A DNA stretch of 64,000 bases from Plantactinospora endophytica. Its GTDB lineage: Bacteria > Actinomycetota > Actinomycetes > Mycobacteriales > Micromonosporaceae. Within the stretch, counting starts at the first letter, position 1. Every line of letters starts with the position of its first letter. Shown here piece by piece: positions 17,643 through 25,278 of the stretch. The stretch covers positions 434,001 to 498,000 of the forward strand of contig NZ_BONW01000028.1 of assembly GCF_016862915.1 (NCBI RefSeq), written 5' to 3'. The notes below the pieces were generated by a model. It made no database searches. It saw only the letters and a program-made list of their open reading frames with translations, and was not told the DNA's origin. The position numbers and the translations under genes are program-made.

Positions 17643-18131
17643 TCAGCGGATGATGGGGCTTCGCCGTTCGATCAGGACGACGTCGCGCCAGGTGTGATGG
17701 TGGCGGCCGACCCGCTCGCGGGTCCCGATGACCCGGAATCCGGCACGCCGGTGCAGCGCCAGGCTGGCCACGTTCTCGGGGAAGACACCGGACTGGATCG
17801 TCCAGATGCCCGCCGCCTCGGTCGACCGGATCAGCGCGTCGAGCAGTGCCGTCGCCGCGCCGTGACCCCGCGCGGCGGAATCGACGTAGACGGAGTGTTC
17901 GACGACGCCGGCGTAGACGGGCCGGGCCGACACCGGTGAGACGGCGACCCAGCCCAGTACCCGGTCGGTGGGGTCGACGGCGACAAGGCGGTGCGCGGAG
18001 AGCTTGCCGGCGTCGAACGCCGCCCAGGTCGGGGCGATCGTTTCGAAACTGGCGTGACCGCCGTCGAGGCCGGCCTGGTAGATGGCCAGCACGGCGTCGG
18101 CGTCCCCGGGCCGCATCTGACGGATCCGCAT
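17643..18131 (-). CDS. arsN1: GNAT N-acetyltransferase, ArsN1/phosphinothricin-acetyltransferase type
   Basis: The 162-residue GNAT shows the family's RPGDADAVLAIYQAG start, SFETIAPTW, SVYVDSAARGHGAATALL (acetyl-CoA site, R-x-x-G-x-A form) and VFPENVASLALHRRAGFRVIG. ArsN1 acetylates arsinothricin, an arsenic analogue of phosphinothricin, and this family is found in ars operons. Here it sits between an ArsO-like gene and an M28 peptidase. Its presence argues that the organism meets arsinothricin or a related antibiotic. Phosphinothricin is the main alternative substrate. Confidence 0.8.
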   Translation of the reverse strand: MRIRQMRPGDADAVLAIYQAGLDGGHASFETIAPTWAAFDAGKLSAHRLVAVDPTDRVLGWVAVSPVSARPVYAGVVEHSVYVDSAARGHGAATALLDALIRSTEAAGIWTIQSGVFPENVASLALHRRAGFRVIGTRERVGRHHHTWRDVVLIERRSPIIR

Positions 18132-18162
18132 CAGCGGCCCGCCTGCACTCGCGGGCCTGGGT

Positions 18163-19464
18163 CTACCCATCTGCACGTCGGTTCCACTCTCGTCCACCTG
18201 CATCGTCAATCGGCGATCGAACGGTAGTCGGGGTGCCGGCGGCGATCCACACGGCCGCGACGACCAGCCTGGTGATTGCGGCCAGGGTGGCCGGCTCCAC
18301 CCGCTGCGGTGTGTCGCCCGGGCTGTGGTACCCGGCCATCCCCGCGCCGATTCCGACGGCCGCGAACCCGGCGCCTGCGTAACGGCGGTTGTCGGAGGCG
18401 ACCGGGCCCGCCGCCAGCGGCACACCGGTGTGCCGCCCGGCCTGGTCCAGCGCGGCGAGCAGACGGTGCGCGGGACCGCCTGCTTCCACTGCGGCGGCCT
18501 CGTGCAGCCGACCGGCCCCGTCCACGTTGATCACGACCGGGTTCGCGCCGGTCTGGACGAGTCGGGCCGCGTGGTGGGCGGAGCCGAGCGCGCCCATCTC
18601 CTCGCCGTCGAGCAACGCCACCGACAGGCCCACACGGCGGGGCAGGGACGCGGCGAGGACGCGGGCCGCCTCCACGACCACCGCGACCCCGCTGGCGTTG
18701 TCGGCCGCGCCCGGCTGCCGCAGCCCAGGATGGTCGCCGACGCCGTCGAAGTGCGCGGTCAGCAGCATCTCGGCGTGCCCAGCCGTCGCGTGACGCAGCC
18801 GGGCGTGCAGGTTGGCGCCCGAGACGTCCACGCGGCGGATCGGAGTGTTCGCCGACATCCAGCCGTCGCCGGTCCGCGCGGCGTCGCTGACCCGGCCGTG
18901 GGCGGCGGGGGACAGCGTGAGGATCGGCAGCGGCCCGGCGTTCGGACCGGCCAGCATGGTGAACTGCCACCCGTCCGCGTCGACGTTGCGGGCCACGAGC
19001 AGGCCGGCAGCCCGGTCCGCGTGGCCGTAGGCGTCGAACAGGCTCATCCCGGCGGGCACCAGGAGCCAGCGTCCGGTCGGGTCGCCCGCGCCCGCGAATG
19101 CCAAAGGCGCGCGCCGAGGCGTCCCGAGGTCGGTCGAGGCGAGGTGCAGCGACACCTCGCTGCCGAACGACAGACTCGCCGCCGAGGCCCCGGTGCCGAA
19201 CCGTGCGGTCGGCGCGGCGTGGATGTCCGGCACCGCCCGGACCGGGAACGGGTCCGTGTGCACCGCCGTGCCGCTGTCCGCGAGCCGGGCGGCGAGCCAA
19301 CCGCGGGCGGCGTCGTTGCCCGGCGTGCCGACGCGCCGTCCGGCGAACGCGTCGCCGGCCAGCATGGTGACGCTCGATGTCAGCCGGTCGGCTGACACGC
19401 CCGCCAGCGCCTGGTCGAGCGCGCCGGCGGTGACGGGGCCAAGTGCCCGGCGGTGGGTGCTCAT
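18163..19464 (-). CDS. M28-family metallopeptidase, cytoplasmic
   Basis: The 433-residue protein has the complete M28 zinc aminopeptidase site: AHFDG (His), GAADNASG (Asp), LDGEEMGALGS (Glu-Glu), VINVDGAG (Asp) and YHSPGDT (His). No signal peptide is visible, unlike most secreted M28 enzymes. Its start overlaps the stop of the small Cys-pair gene (ATGA, 19461-19464), and ArsN1 follows by 31 bases. In an arsenic operon it might trim a peptide-linked arsenical, as bialaphos peptides are trimmed to phosphinothricin, or degrade damaged peptides. This role is inference only. Confidence 0.85.
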   Translation of the reverse strand: MSTHRRALGPVTAGALDQALAGVSADRLTSSVTMLAGDAFAGRRVGTPGNDAARGWLAARLADSGTAVHTDPFPVRAVPDIHAAPTARFGTGASAASLSFGSEVSLHLASTDLGTPRRAPLAFAGAGDPTGRWLLVPAGMSLFDAYGHADRAAGLLVARNVDADGWQFTMLAGPNAGPLPILTLSPAAHGRVSDAARTGDGWMSANTPIRRVDVSGANLHARLRHATAGHAEMLLTAHFDGVGDHPGLRQPGAADNASGVAVVVEAARVLAASLPRRVGLSVALLDGEEMGALGSAHHAARLVQTGANPVVINVDGAGRLHEAAAVEAGGPAHRLLAALDQAGRHTGVPLAAGPVASDNRRYAGAGFAAVGIGAGMAGYHSPGDTPQRVEPATLAAITRLVVAAVWIAAGTPTTVRSPIDDAGGREWNRRADG

Positions 19465-19706
19465 CCGCAGCAGCCGGACGAGGTCGCGGCGGCGTCGGCC
19501 CCGGCCTCCGGCCGTGGGGAGGTGGTGGCGCTGTCGGCCTCCGCTGCGGGCGCGCCGCAGCAGGTGCCGCCGGCGCGCTCGGTGGGATCGGGCAGTCGGA
19601 TGTTCGTGGCCCGGGCGGGGTTGCCGCAGCAGCTGGCGGAGCCGACAACGGTCAGGGCGGCGTGCGGATCCCCGGCGAACCCGCCGTGGCTGCCGTTGGT
19701 GGTCAT
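19461..19706 (-). CDS. small protein with three Cys-Cys pairs, likely As(III)-binding
   Basis: The 81-residue protein has no recognised domain. Three vicinal pairs stand out: Cys26-27 (SCCGNP), Cys49-50 (TCCGAP) and Cys79-80 (GCCG at the very end). The rest is low-complexity Ala/Ser/Thr/Pro. Vicinal thiols are the classic As(III) ligand. It leads the minus-strand operon, translated from the shared divergent region with arsR, and is coupled to the M28 gene. A metallothionein-like sink or chaperone is plausible but unproven. Confidence 0.75.
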   Translation of the reverse strand: MTTNGSHGGFAGDPHAALTVVGSASCCGNPARATNIRLPDPTERAGGTCCGAPAAEADSATTSPRPEAGADAAATSSGCCG

Positions 19707-19763
19707 GGCAACGGTCCTTCCATCACTATCTAGATATCTGTCAAATCAGAGATTTGCACACTG

Positions 19764-19797
19764 CTTAGATGTCTGTCAACCTAGACGCATGTCTAAG
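19764..19797. promoter_or_regulatory. ArsR operator overlapping the arsR start codon
   Basis: An imperfect 34-bp palindrome has ends CTTAGA and TCTAAG and inner arms AGATGTC and GCATGTC. The core TTAGA (19765) to TCTAA (19796) spans 32 bases, as at 1667-1698. It covers the arsR ATG at 19789, so ArsR would block its own gene and the divergent operon. A further palindromic ATCTAGAT lies at 19728-19735. Confidence 0.7.
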
Positions 19798-20166
19798 CAG
19801 ACGGTGGGGCTCAGCCTGATCGACATCGACGCGGGAGCGTCCTGCTGTGTGCCGATGAGCGAGCAATCGATACCGGCCGAGACCGCCGCAGTGCTCGCGC
19901 CGGCGTTCAAGGCGCTCGGTGATCCCGTACGGCTGCAGCTGATGTCGATGATCGCCTCGGCGCCCGGCGGCGAGATCTGCGTCTGCGACCTCACCCCGGC
20001 GTTCGACCTGTCCGGGCCGACGATCTCCCATCACCTCAAGACCCTGCGCGAGGCCGGTCTCGTCGACGCCGAGCGCCGACGTACCTGGGTGTACTACCGG
20101 GCCCGGCCGGGAGTCATGCGCCAGCTCGCGACCCTGCTCAACATTCAGCCCACGACCGACGTGTAA
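19789..20166 (+). CDS. arsR: ArsR-family arsenite-responsive repressor
   Basis: The 125-residue winged-helix repressor has an As(III) site EICVCDL (Cys64 and Cys66), the classic ArsR ELCVCDL type. A further Cys pair lies at 19-20 (ASCCVP). DNA-recognition helix LSGPTISHHLKTLREAGLV follows. Start ATG 19789 lies inside its own operator. It is divergent from the small Cys-pair/M28/ArsN1/ArsO operon and is the best candidate for controlling both TTAGA-N22-TCTAA sites. Confidence 0.92.
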   Translation: MSKQTVGLSLIDIDAGASCCVPMSEQSIPAETAAVLAPAFKALGDPVRLQLMSMIASAPGGEICVCDLTPAFDLSGPTISHHLKTLREAGLVDAERRRTWVYYRARPGVMRQLATLLNIQPTTDV

Positions 20167-20340
20167 GGCCCGCAGCGATCCGCATGGCCGACGGTCGCCC
20201 GAACTGCGGCCTCCTGGCCTTCCTGCGGGGGTGCCATAACCGCCGGGACTCGCCGGCGTTGGGTGGCGGTCCGGCTCGGTGCGGTCCCTGATGGGCGCTG
20301 GGCTGGCGAGGGCGAGTGCACTTGACGGGCATGCGATGCT

Positions 20341-20360
20341 TCAATCATCATTGACTCAAT
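20341..20360. promoter_or_regulatory. ArsR-type operator over the arsR-arsC fusion start
   Basis: This short AT-rich stretch holds overlapping inverted repeats: TCAAT-CATC-ATTGA at 20341-20354 and the perfect 11-bp ATTGA-C-TCAAT at 20350-20360. It overlaps the ATG at 20359, as in autoregulated ArsR systems. The sequence is distinct from the arsR operator at 19764, so the fusion protein probably binds here itself. Confidence 0.6.
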
Positions 20361-21048
20361 GAAACTTGAACAATCCGCGTTGCGTCGGCGGGCCCGCATC
20401 CACGCCGCGCTCGGCGACCCGGCGCGGTTGGCGATCGTCGACGCCCTCACCGTCGGGGACGCCTCACCCGGTGAACTCGCGCGTGCCCTGGACCTGCCCA
20501 GCAACCTCCTCGCCCACCACCTCAAGACGCTGCAGGGTGCGGGACTCGTTACCCGAACCCGGTCTGAGGGAGACGGCCGCCGCACCTACCTGCGCCTGGA
20601 AGCCGATGTGCTTGCGACCCTGGTCTCGCCGCAGTTGCCGGACGCGGGCCGGATCCTGTTCGTCTGTACGCACAACTCGGCCCGATCACAGCTCGCCGCC
20701 GCCCTGTGGGCCCGGCGCGCCCGCATTCCCGCCGCGTCCGCCGGCACCATACCGGCGCCCCGGGTCCATCCCCGGGCGATCAGAGTGGCCCGCCGTCACG
20801 GCCTGACCATCCCGCCGACCGCAACAGCGCACATCGACGACGTCATCACCAAAGGGGATCTTGTCGTGGCGGTCTGCGACAGAGCGCACGAGGAACTCGC
20901 CGACACGCCCGGCCCCCGACTGCACTGGTCCGTACCTGACCCGTCCACCGCCGACAGCGACTCCGCCTTCGAGGCCGCGTACACCGACCTGGCCGACCGC
21001 ATCGACCGGCTCGCTCCCGCGCTACGGCAGGAAACCCGCGATGCCTGA
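20359..21048 (+). CDS. ArsR-ArsC fusion: HTH repressor plus low-MW phosphatase-type domain
   Basis: The 229-residue protein has an ArsR-type winged helix at 1-88 (LPSNLLAHHLKTLQGAGLV). This is fused to a low-molecular-weight tyrosine-phosphatase/arsenate-reductase domain at 97-225 with C103-THNSARS. No ArsR Cys sensor motif is seen in the HTH, so the phosphatase-like domain may sense arsenate or phosphate state. Such fusions occur in actinobacterial ars operons. The gene overlaps the aquaporin start by 8 bases. Confidence 0.85.
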   Translation: MKLEQSALRRRARIHAALGDPARLAIVDALTVGDASPGELARALDLPSNLLAHHLKTLQGAGLVTRTRSEGDGRRTYLRLEADVLATLVSPQLPDAGRILFVCTHNSARSQLAAALWARRARIPAASAGTIPAPRVHPRAIRVARRHGLTIPPTATAHIDDVITKGDLVVAVCDRAHEELADTPGPRLHWSVPDPSTADSDSAFEAAYTDLADRIDRLAPALRQETRDA

Positions 21049-21799
21049 CCGCCGGTCCGACCTGGCCTGGCGGCCCGTCCTCGCCGAGTACACCGGCACG
21101 ATGCTGCTGGTCGCCGCCGTGGTCGGCTCCGGCGTGATGGCCGCCACCCTCTCGCCCGACGACGTCGGTCTGCAACTGCTGGAGAACTCGGTCGCGACCA
21201 CCTTCGCGCTCGGAGCCCTGATCCTGATCTTCGGGCCCGTCTCCGGCGCCCACCTCAACCCCGTCGTCTCCATCGCGGACTGGTTCCTCGGCCGACGAAC
21301 CCGCACCGGCCTGACCGCCCGTGCTCTGGCCGGCTACGTCGTCGCGCAGACCGCCGGGGCGATCACCGGGTCGATCCTGGCCAACCTGATGTTCGCGCTG
21401 CCCGCCGTGGAGATGTCCCGCACCGACCGGGCGGCCGGGCACCTCTGGCTGGGGGAGACCGTCGCGACCGCCGGCCTGGTCCTGCTCATCTTCGCCCTGG
21501 TCCGCTCCGGTCGACCCGGCATCGCGCCCGCCGCCGTCGGCGCCTACATCGGCGCCGCCTACTGGTTCACCTCCTCGACCTCCTTCGCCAACCCTGCGGT
21601 CACGATCGGCCGCGCGTTCACCGACACCTTCGCGGGAATCACCCCCGCGTCCGTGCCCGGGTTCGTCCTCGCCCAACTCGGCGGCCTCCTCGTCGGCGTC
21701 GCCCTGATCCACGCCCTGTACCCCGCCCCGCATCCCGCCGCGCTGATCACGGTCAGGACGCCGACGACCGGCACCGACAGGCGGACCAGCGTGTCCTGA
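21041..21799 (+). CDS. aqpS: aquaglyceroporin (ars-operon AqpS type)
   Basis: The 252-residue MIP-family channel has six hydrophobic segments and two half-helix motifs: NPV (SGAHLNPVVS) and NPA (SFANPAVTIGRAF). The first NPA motif is altered to NPV. AqpS-type channels in ars operons let neutral As(OH)3 leave down its gradient after ArsC reduces arsenate. It sits between the ArsR-ArsC fusion (8-base overlap) and arsC, fitting that route. ATG 21041 was chosen for overlap coupling. Confidence 0.9.
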   Translation: MPDRRSDLAWRPVLAEYTGTMLLVAAVVGSGVMAATLSPDDVGLQLLENSVATTFALGALILIFGPVSGAHLNPVVSIADWFLGRRTRTGLTARALAGYVVAQTAGAITGSILANLMFALPAVEMSRTDRAAGHLWLGETVATAGLVLLIFALVRSGRPGIAPAAVGAYIGAAYWFTSSTSFANPAVTIGRAFTDTFAGITPASVPGFVLAQLGGLLVGVALIHALYPAPHPAALITVRTPTTGTDRRTSVS

Positions 21800-21817
21800 C
21801 ACCGGATGGAGAGGAAC

Positions 21818-22258
21818 ATGACCAGACCCAGCGTGTTGTTCGTCTGCGTACACAACGCCGGCCGTTCCCAGATGGCCGCCGGCTGGCTGCGCCACCTCGC
21901 AGGCGAGGCCGTCGAGGTCCGTTCCGCAGGCAGTGAGCCGGCCGAGCAGGTCAACCCGGTCGCCGTCGCCGCGATGCGGGAGGTCGGGATCGACATCACC
22001 ACCAACACCCCACGACTACTCGATTACGCGACCGCGGAATCCTCCGACGTCCTCGTCACCATGGGCTGCGGCGATGTCTGCCCCGTCTTTCCCGGCAAGC
22101 GGTACCTCGACTGGCAGCTCGACGATCCTGCGGGCCGGGACATCGAGTCGGTGCGCAGGATCCGCGACGAGATCCGGAGGCGTGTCGAGCAGCTCCTGGC
22201 GGAGCTGCCGTTCCAGCCTCGGTCAGGCGAGGGGACGCCGACGCAGGCCGCCGGATAG
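21818..22258 (+). CDS. arsC: thioredoxin-coupled arsenate reductase ArsC
   Basis: The 146-residue low-MW phosphatase-fold reductase has C10-VHNAGRS as its P-loop. Cys83 and Cys88 (TMGCGDVCPVF) are the resolving pair of the pI258-type, thioredoxin-linked enzymes. It reduces arsenate to arsenite in the cytoplasm, feeding AqpS. Start 21818 is preferred over 21806 because GGAGAGG immediately precedes it. Confidence 0.93.
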   Translation: MTRPSVLFVCVHNAGRSQMAAGWLRHLAGEAVEVRSAGSEPAEQVNPVAVAAMREVGIDITTNTPRLLDYATAESSDVLVTMGCGDVCPVFPGKRYLDWQLDDPAGRDIESVRRIRDEIRRRVEQLLAELPFQPRSGEGTPTQAAG

Positions 22259-22425
22259 TCGACCATCTCTTCCAGTACCGGCGAACGCCCACGGCGCGGG
22301 GCGGGCCTGCGTCGCCGGCGGACAGGACCTCGGGGTGCCTTCCGGGTGTGCCTGCCGGCACGGGTGACGGCAGGGCGGGCTGAGGAGGGATGGTGCCCAG
22401 TTGCGGGGATGACTCGGTGGGTGAT

Positions 22426-22458
22426 CCGGTAGGCGGCCCGGGTGGGGCCGCCTACCGG
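22426..22458. terminator. bidirectional hairpin terminator
   Basis: A perfect 13-bp stem (CCGGTAGGCGGCC with its complement) encloses a 7-base loop, with no U-tract. It lies 10 bases past the stop of the peptide gene on the minus strand and between that operon and arsC on the plus strand, so it can end both. Confidence 0.7.
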
Positions 22459-22467
22459 GGGGCTGCC

Positions 22468-22590
22468 TCAGACGTCGCAGGCGCCGACGCACGCGCACGG
22501 CGGCTCGATGAGGCCGCCGGCGACGGTCTCGAGCTCGTCGTCGCTGACCTCGAGGACCTCCACGTCAATCTCGACGTTGGTCTTCTCCAT
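22468..22590 (-). CDS. double-glycine-leader peptide precursor (bacteriocin/RiPP-like)
   Basis: This 40-codon gene has an excellent ribosome site: AAGGAGGTG at 22605-22597, 6 bases before ATG 22590. The acidic leader ends in ELETVAGG (residues 19-26), matching the C39-peptidase recognition motif ELxxVxGG. Cleavage after Gly26 would release a 14-residue core, LIEPPCACVGACDV, with three cysteines. It starts 5 bases after the stop of a C39-peptidase exporter and is followed at once by a hairpin terminator. No modifying enzyme is adjacent. The core might be disulfide-linked, modified elsewhere, or bind metal or As(III) through Cys-x-Cys. I do not recognise a known family for the core. Confidence 0.85.
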   Translation of the reverse strand: MEKTNVEIDVEVLEVSDDELETVAGGLIEPPCACVGACDV

Positions 22591-22595
22591 GGTTG

Positions 22596-24836
22596 TCACC
22601 TCCTTCCCGCTGCTCGTGGGCGGATCTCCGCCGTCGCGCCGCCGGCGTCTGGGGACGACGGGGCGGCGGTGACGGCGGATGGTGGCTCTCCCAGTTGCGC
22701 GGCGACCAGATCGGCGTAGCGGCCGGCGCGGTCGAGTAGTTCGCTGTGGGTGCCGTGCTCGCTGACCTGGCCCTGGTGCAGGACGACAATGAGATCGGCG
22801 TCGCGGACCGTACTGAGCCGGTGCGCGATGATGATCTGGGTACAGTCCAGGACGGCGAGGTTGCGGTGGATGGCGGCCTCGGTGACGGCGTCGAGGTGAC
22901 TGGTGGCCTCGTCGAGCAGCAGCAGCCGGGGCCGGTGTACCAGCGCGCGGGCGATGGCCATTCGCTGGCGTTGCCCGCCGGACAGACCGCCGCCGCGTTC
23001 GGTGAGGCGGGTGCGATAGCCCAGCGGCATCGCGATGATCTCGTCGTGCAGGCAGGCCAGCGAGGCGGCGTGCTCGATCTCGGCCTGACCGACGGCGGCG
23101 TCGTGGAAGGCGATGTTCTCGCTGATGGTGCCGGCGAACAGGGCCGGCTCCTGCAGGACCGTGCCGACCTGCCGGCGCAGCGCGCGCAGGTCGAGTGCGG
23201 TCAGGTCGGTGCCGTCGACGGTGACGCGGCCGGCAGTCGGCTGGTGCAGACCGAGGAACAGCAGCGCCAGTGTGGATTTTCCGGTGCCGGACGGGCCGAC
23301 GATCGCGGTGCGGGTGCCGGGCGTGATGGCCAGGTTGATGTCGTGCAGGACCGGTGGGCTGTTGGTGTCGTAGCGGAAGGCGACGTCGTGCAGTTCGATA
23401 CGGCCGGCGGCATTGGGGATGGTGGCGGTGGAGGTGTTGTTGGCCGGTTCCGGTGGTGTGTCGAAGACGTCGGCGAGCCGTTGCAGTTGCGCGCCCGCGT
23501 GTTGCAGGCGTTGCCCGTTCGCGGCCAGGACCGCGAGCGGGACGACGACCGCGGCGGCCAGCCAGGTGAGGGCGATCGCGGTACCGGCGGAGAGCTGTCC
23601 CGAGGCGAGGCGGGTGGCGCCGAGCCAGAGGACCAGCAGCGGTGTCAGGGTCCGCAGTGCGGTGGAGGCGGTGTCGAGGACCGCGGTGAGGTGGTTGCGG
23701 GAGATGACCGCCCGGATCCAGGTCAGGAACAGCACCGACCAGCGGGCCTGGGCGCGGTCCTCAGCCGCTGCGGCCTTGATGGTGGTCATGCCCTCGACCG
23801 TTTCGGTCATCCGGCCGTACGCCTGGGCCTGGGCGGACAGTTCGGTGGACATCCGGTCCCGGGCCAGCGGCAGGGTGATGGCCAGCAGCGCGACCTGGGC
23901 GGCGATGACGACCGTGACCACGATGGTGACCGGCAGGTCGATGGTGGCCATGACGGCCAGGTAGATCCCGATCACGGCGAGGTCGAGCGCGGCCGTCAGC
24001 GTCTGGGCGGTGAGGACGTCGCGCAGGATGCCGATGCTGGAGGCCCGCAACATGATGTCGGCGGCGCTGCGACGCTGGAAGTAGGCCAGCGGCAGGGCCA
24101 GCAGATGGGCGCTGAAGCTGACCATCGCATGGGTGTCGAGGCGCCCCTGCAAATAGATGATCAACGCGGACCGCAGGTAGCTGCTGACGAGATGGGCGGC
24201 GAAGACGACGGCCACGCCGATGCCGAGCAGGGTGAGTACCGACGTGGTCGGCGTCGGGGCGAGCCGGTCGACGACGATTCCCGCCAGCAGTGGCAACGCC
24301 AGGCCCAGCAGTTGCAGCACCGCGCTGACCGCGACGAGTTGTACGGCGGCGAGTCGGCTGCCGGGCAGCCGGAACAGCGCTTGTAGGTAGCGTCGCCAGA
24401 ACGGTGCGGTCGACGGCGGCCGGCTGATGAAGTCGGGGCCGGGACGTGCGGCGAGCAGGACCTGGCCGCTGCCGGCATCGAACTCGTCCATGCTGATCCG
24501 GCGACGGCCGCGGGCGGGGTCGGCCAGGTGTACTCGGCCCCGGTGCACGCGGTCGACGACGACGAAGTGGTCGCTGCCCCAGTGCGCCACCACAGGTAGC
24601 GGCAGCTTGGCGAGCAGACCCGGCGCGGCGCGGTAGGCCTTGACGGTCAGGCCCACGCTACGGGCGGCGCGGGCGAGGGCGGCGGCGGTCGCGCCGTCAC
24701 GTCCGGCGGGGCACAGCTGTGCGGCCTCCCGCAGGGACAGGTGGTGACCGTGGCCGGTGGCGATCATGGCCAGGCAGGCGGGGGCGCACTCGGTGTCGCT
24801 GCCCTGCAGCACCAGCGGTACCCGGACCCGGGTCAC
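22596..24836 (-). CDS. peptidase-containing ABC exporter (C39 peptidase-TMD-NBD)
   Basis: The 746-residue protein begins with a C39 peptidase (1-130). Gln11 and Cys17 (QGSDTEC-APACLAMI), a His in HWGSDHFVVVDRV and Asp in LADPARG form the expected catalytic set. A six-helix exporter domain (about 165-430) follows, then an ABC ATPase with VGPSGTGKSTL, LSGGQRQRMAIARAL and LLLLDEATSHLD. Such PCATs cut double-glycine leaders and export the core; the matching substrate is encoded 5 bases downstream. GTG start at 24836 overlaps the upstream gene's stop (GTGA). Confidence 0.92.
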   Translation of the reverse strand: MTRVRVPLVLQGSDTECAPACLAMIATGHGHHLSLREAAQLCPAGRDGATAAALARAARSVGLTVKAYRAAPGLLAKLPLPVVAHWGSDHFVVVDRVHRGRVHLADPARGRRRISMDEFDAGSGQVLLAARPGPDFISRPPSTAPFWRRYLQALFRLPGSRLAAVQLVAVSAVLQLLGLALPLLAGIVVDRLAPTPTTSVLTLLGIGVAVVFAAHLVSSYLRSALIIYLQGRLDTHAMVSFSAHLLALPLAYFQRRSAADIMLRASSIGILRDVLTAQTLTAALDLAVIGIYLAVMATIDLPVTIVVTVVIAAQVALLAITLPLARDRMSTELSAQAQAYGRMTETVEGMTTIKAAAAEDRAQARWSVLFLTWIRAVISRNHLTAVLDTASTALRTLTPLLVLWLGATRLASGQLSAGTAIALTWLAAAVVVPLAVLAANGQRLQHAGAQLQRLADVFDTPPEPANNTSTATIPNAAGRIELHDVAFRYDTNSPPVLHDINLAITPGTRTAIVGPSGTGKSTLALLFLGLHQPTAGRVTVDGTDLTALDLRALRRQVGTVLQEPALFAGTISENIAFHDAAVGQAEIEHAASLACLHDEIIAMPLGYRTRLTERGGGLSGGQRQRMAIARALVHRPRLLLLDEATSHLDAVTEAAIHRNLAVLDCTQIIIAHRLSTVRDADLIVVLHQGQVSEHGTHSELLDRAGRYADLVAAQLGEPPSAVTAAPSSPDAGGATAEIRPRAAGRR

Positions 24837-25000
24837 GGCAGCCGTCCGGTGATCGCGGTGAGCAGGACGGTGGCCACGGCGGCGAGCACGACCAGCATGG
24901 TCCACAGCAGGCCGAGGAACCGGGGTCGTACGGTGCGTGGAAACAGGTCCGCCTGCGGGTCGTCGAGCACGCGCTGACCGTGGTCACCGAACATCGGCAT
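24833..25000 (-). CDS. small membrane protein coupled to the peptide exporter
   Basis: A reading frame of 55 residues (from ATG 25000; up to 88 if started at 25099) ends in one hydrophobic helix, FLGLLWTMLVVLAAVATVLLTAITG. Before it is FGDHGQRVLDDPQADLFPRTVRPR, resembling the N-terminal anchor of HlyD-type secretion proteins of peptide exporters. If so, the periplasmic part has been lost. Its stop overlaps the exporter start. The exact start is unclear, as no candidate has a convincing ribosome site. Confidence 0.55.
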   Translation of the reverse strand: MPMFGDHGQRVLDDPQADLFPRTVRPRFLGLLWTMLVVLAAVATVLLTAITGRLP

Positions 25001-25233
25001 ACCGCCATCACCGTCGCCGAACCAACCTGGCCGGAGACAGAAACGTCCTTTGTGGTTCTGTGGCGTCGCCAACCCGCTCATGCCTGCCTTCCGCCGCACC
25101 GGCGATCAGTCGGTGGCAGCACTGTCACCTATCGGTCACGACCGAACCGTGACGTGGGCGTGACGTCGCCATAACGAACCGCAGGCTTTGTCCGGGAAAG
25201 ACCGGAAATAGATGTGAAAAAATATCAGGCTAT

Positions 25234-25250
25234 CCTGTTGTATCGACAGG
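25234..25250. promoter_or_regulatory. inverted repeat CCTGT-N7-ACAGG before the SARP gene
   Basis: A 5-bp inverted repeat sits in the AT-rich 80 bases between the divergent exporter operon and the SARP/CmtR-like pair. A TATCCT element at 25231 could serve as a -10. It is a reasonable operator for the CmtR-like repressor or the SARP; no binding is shown. Confidence 0.4.
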
Positions 25251-25278
25251 GGTGACAAACGCACAGCGGAGGTCGCGG

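Noticed and set aside
22746-24386. 546-codon plus-strand frame opposite the C39 exporter
   Set aside because: Shadow frame; the exporter on the minus strand has every expected motif.
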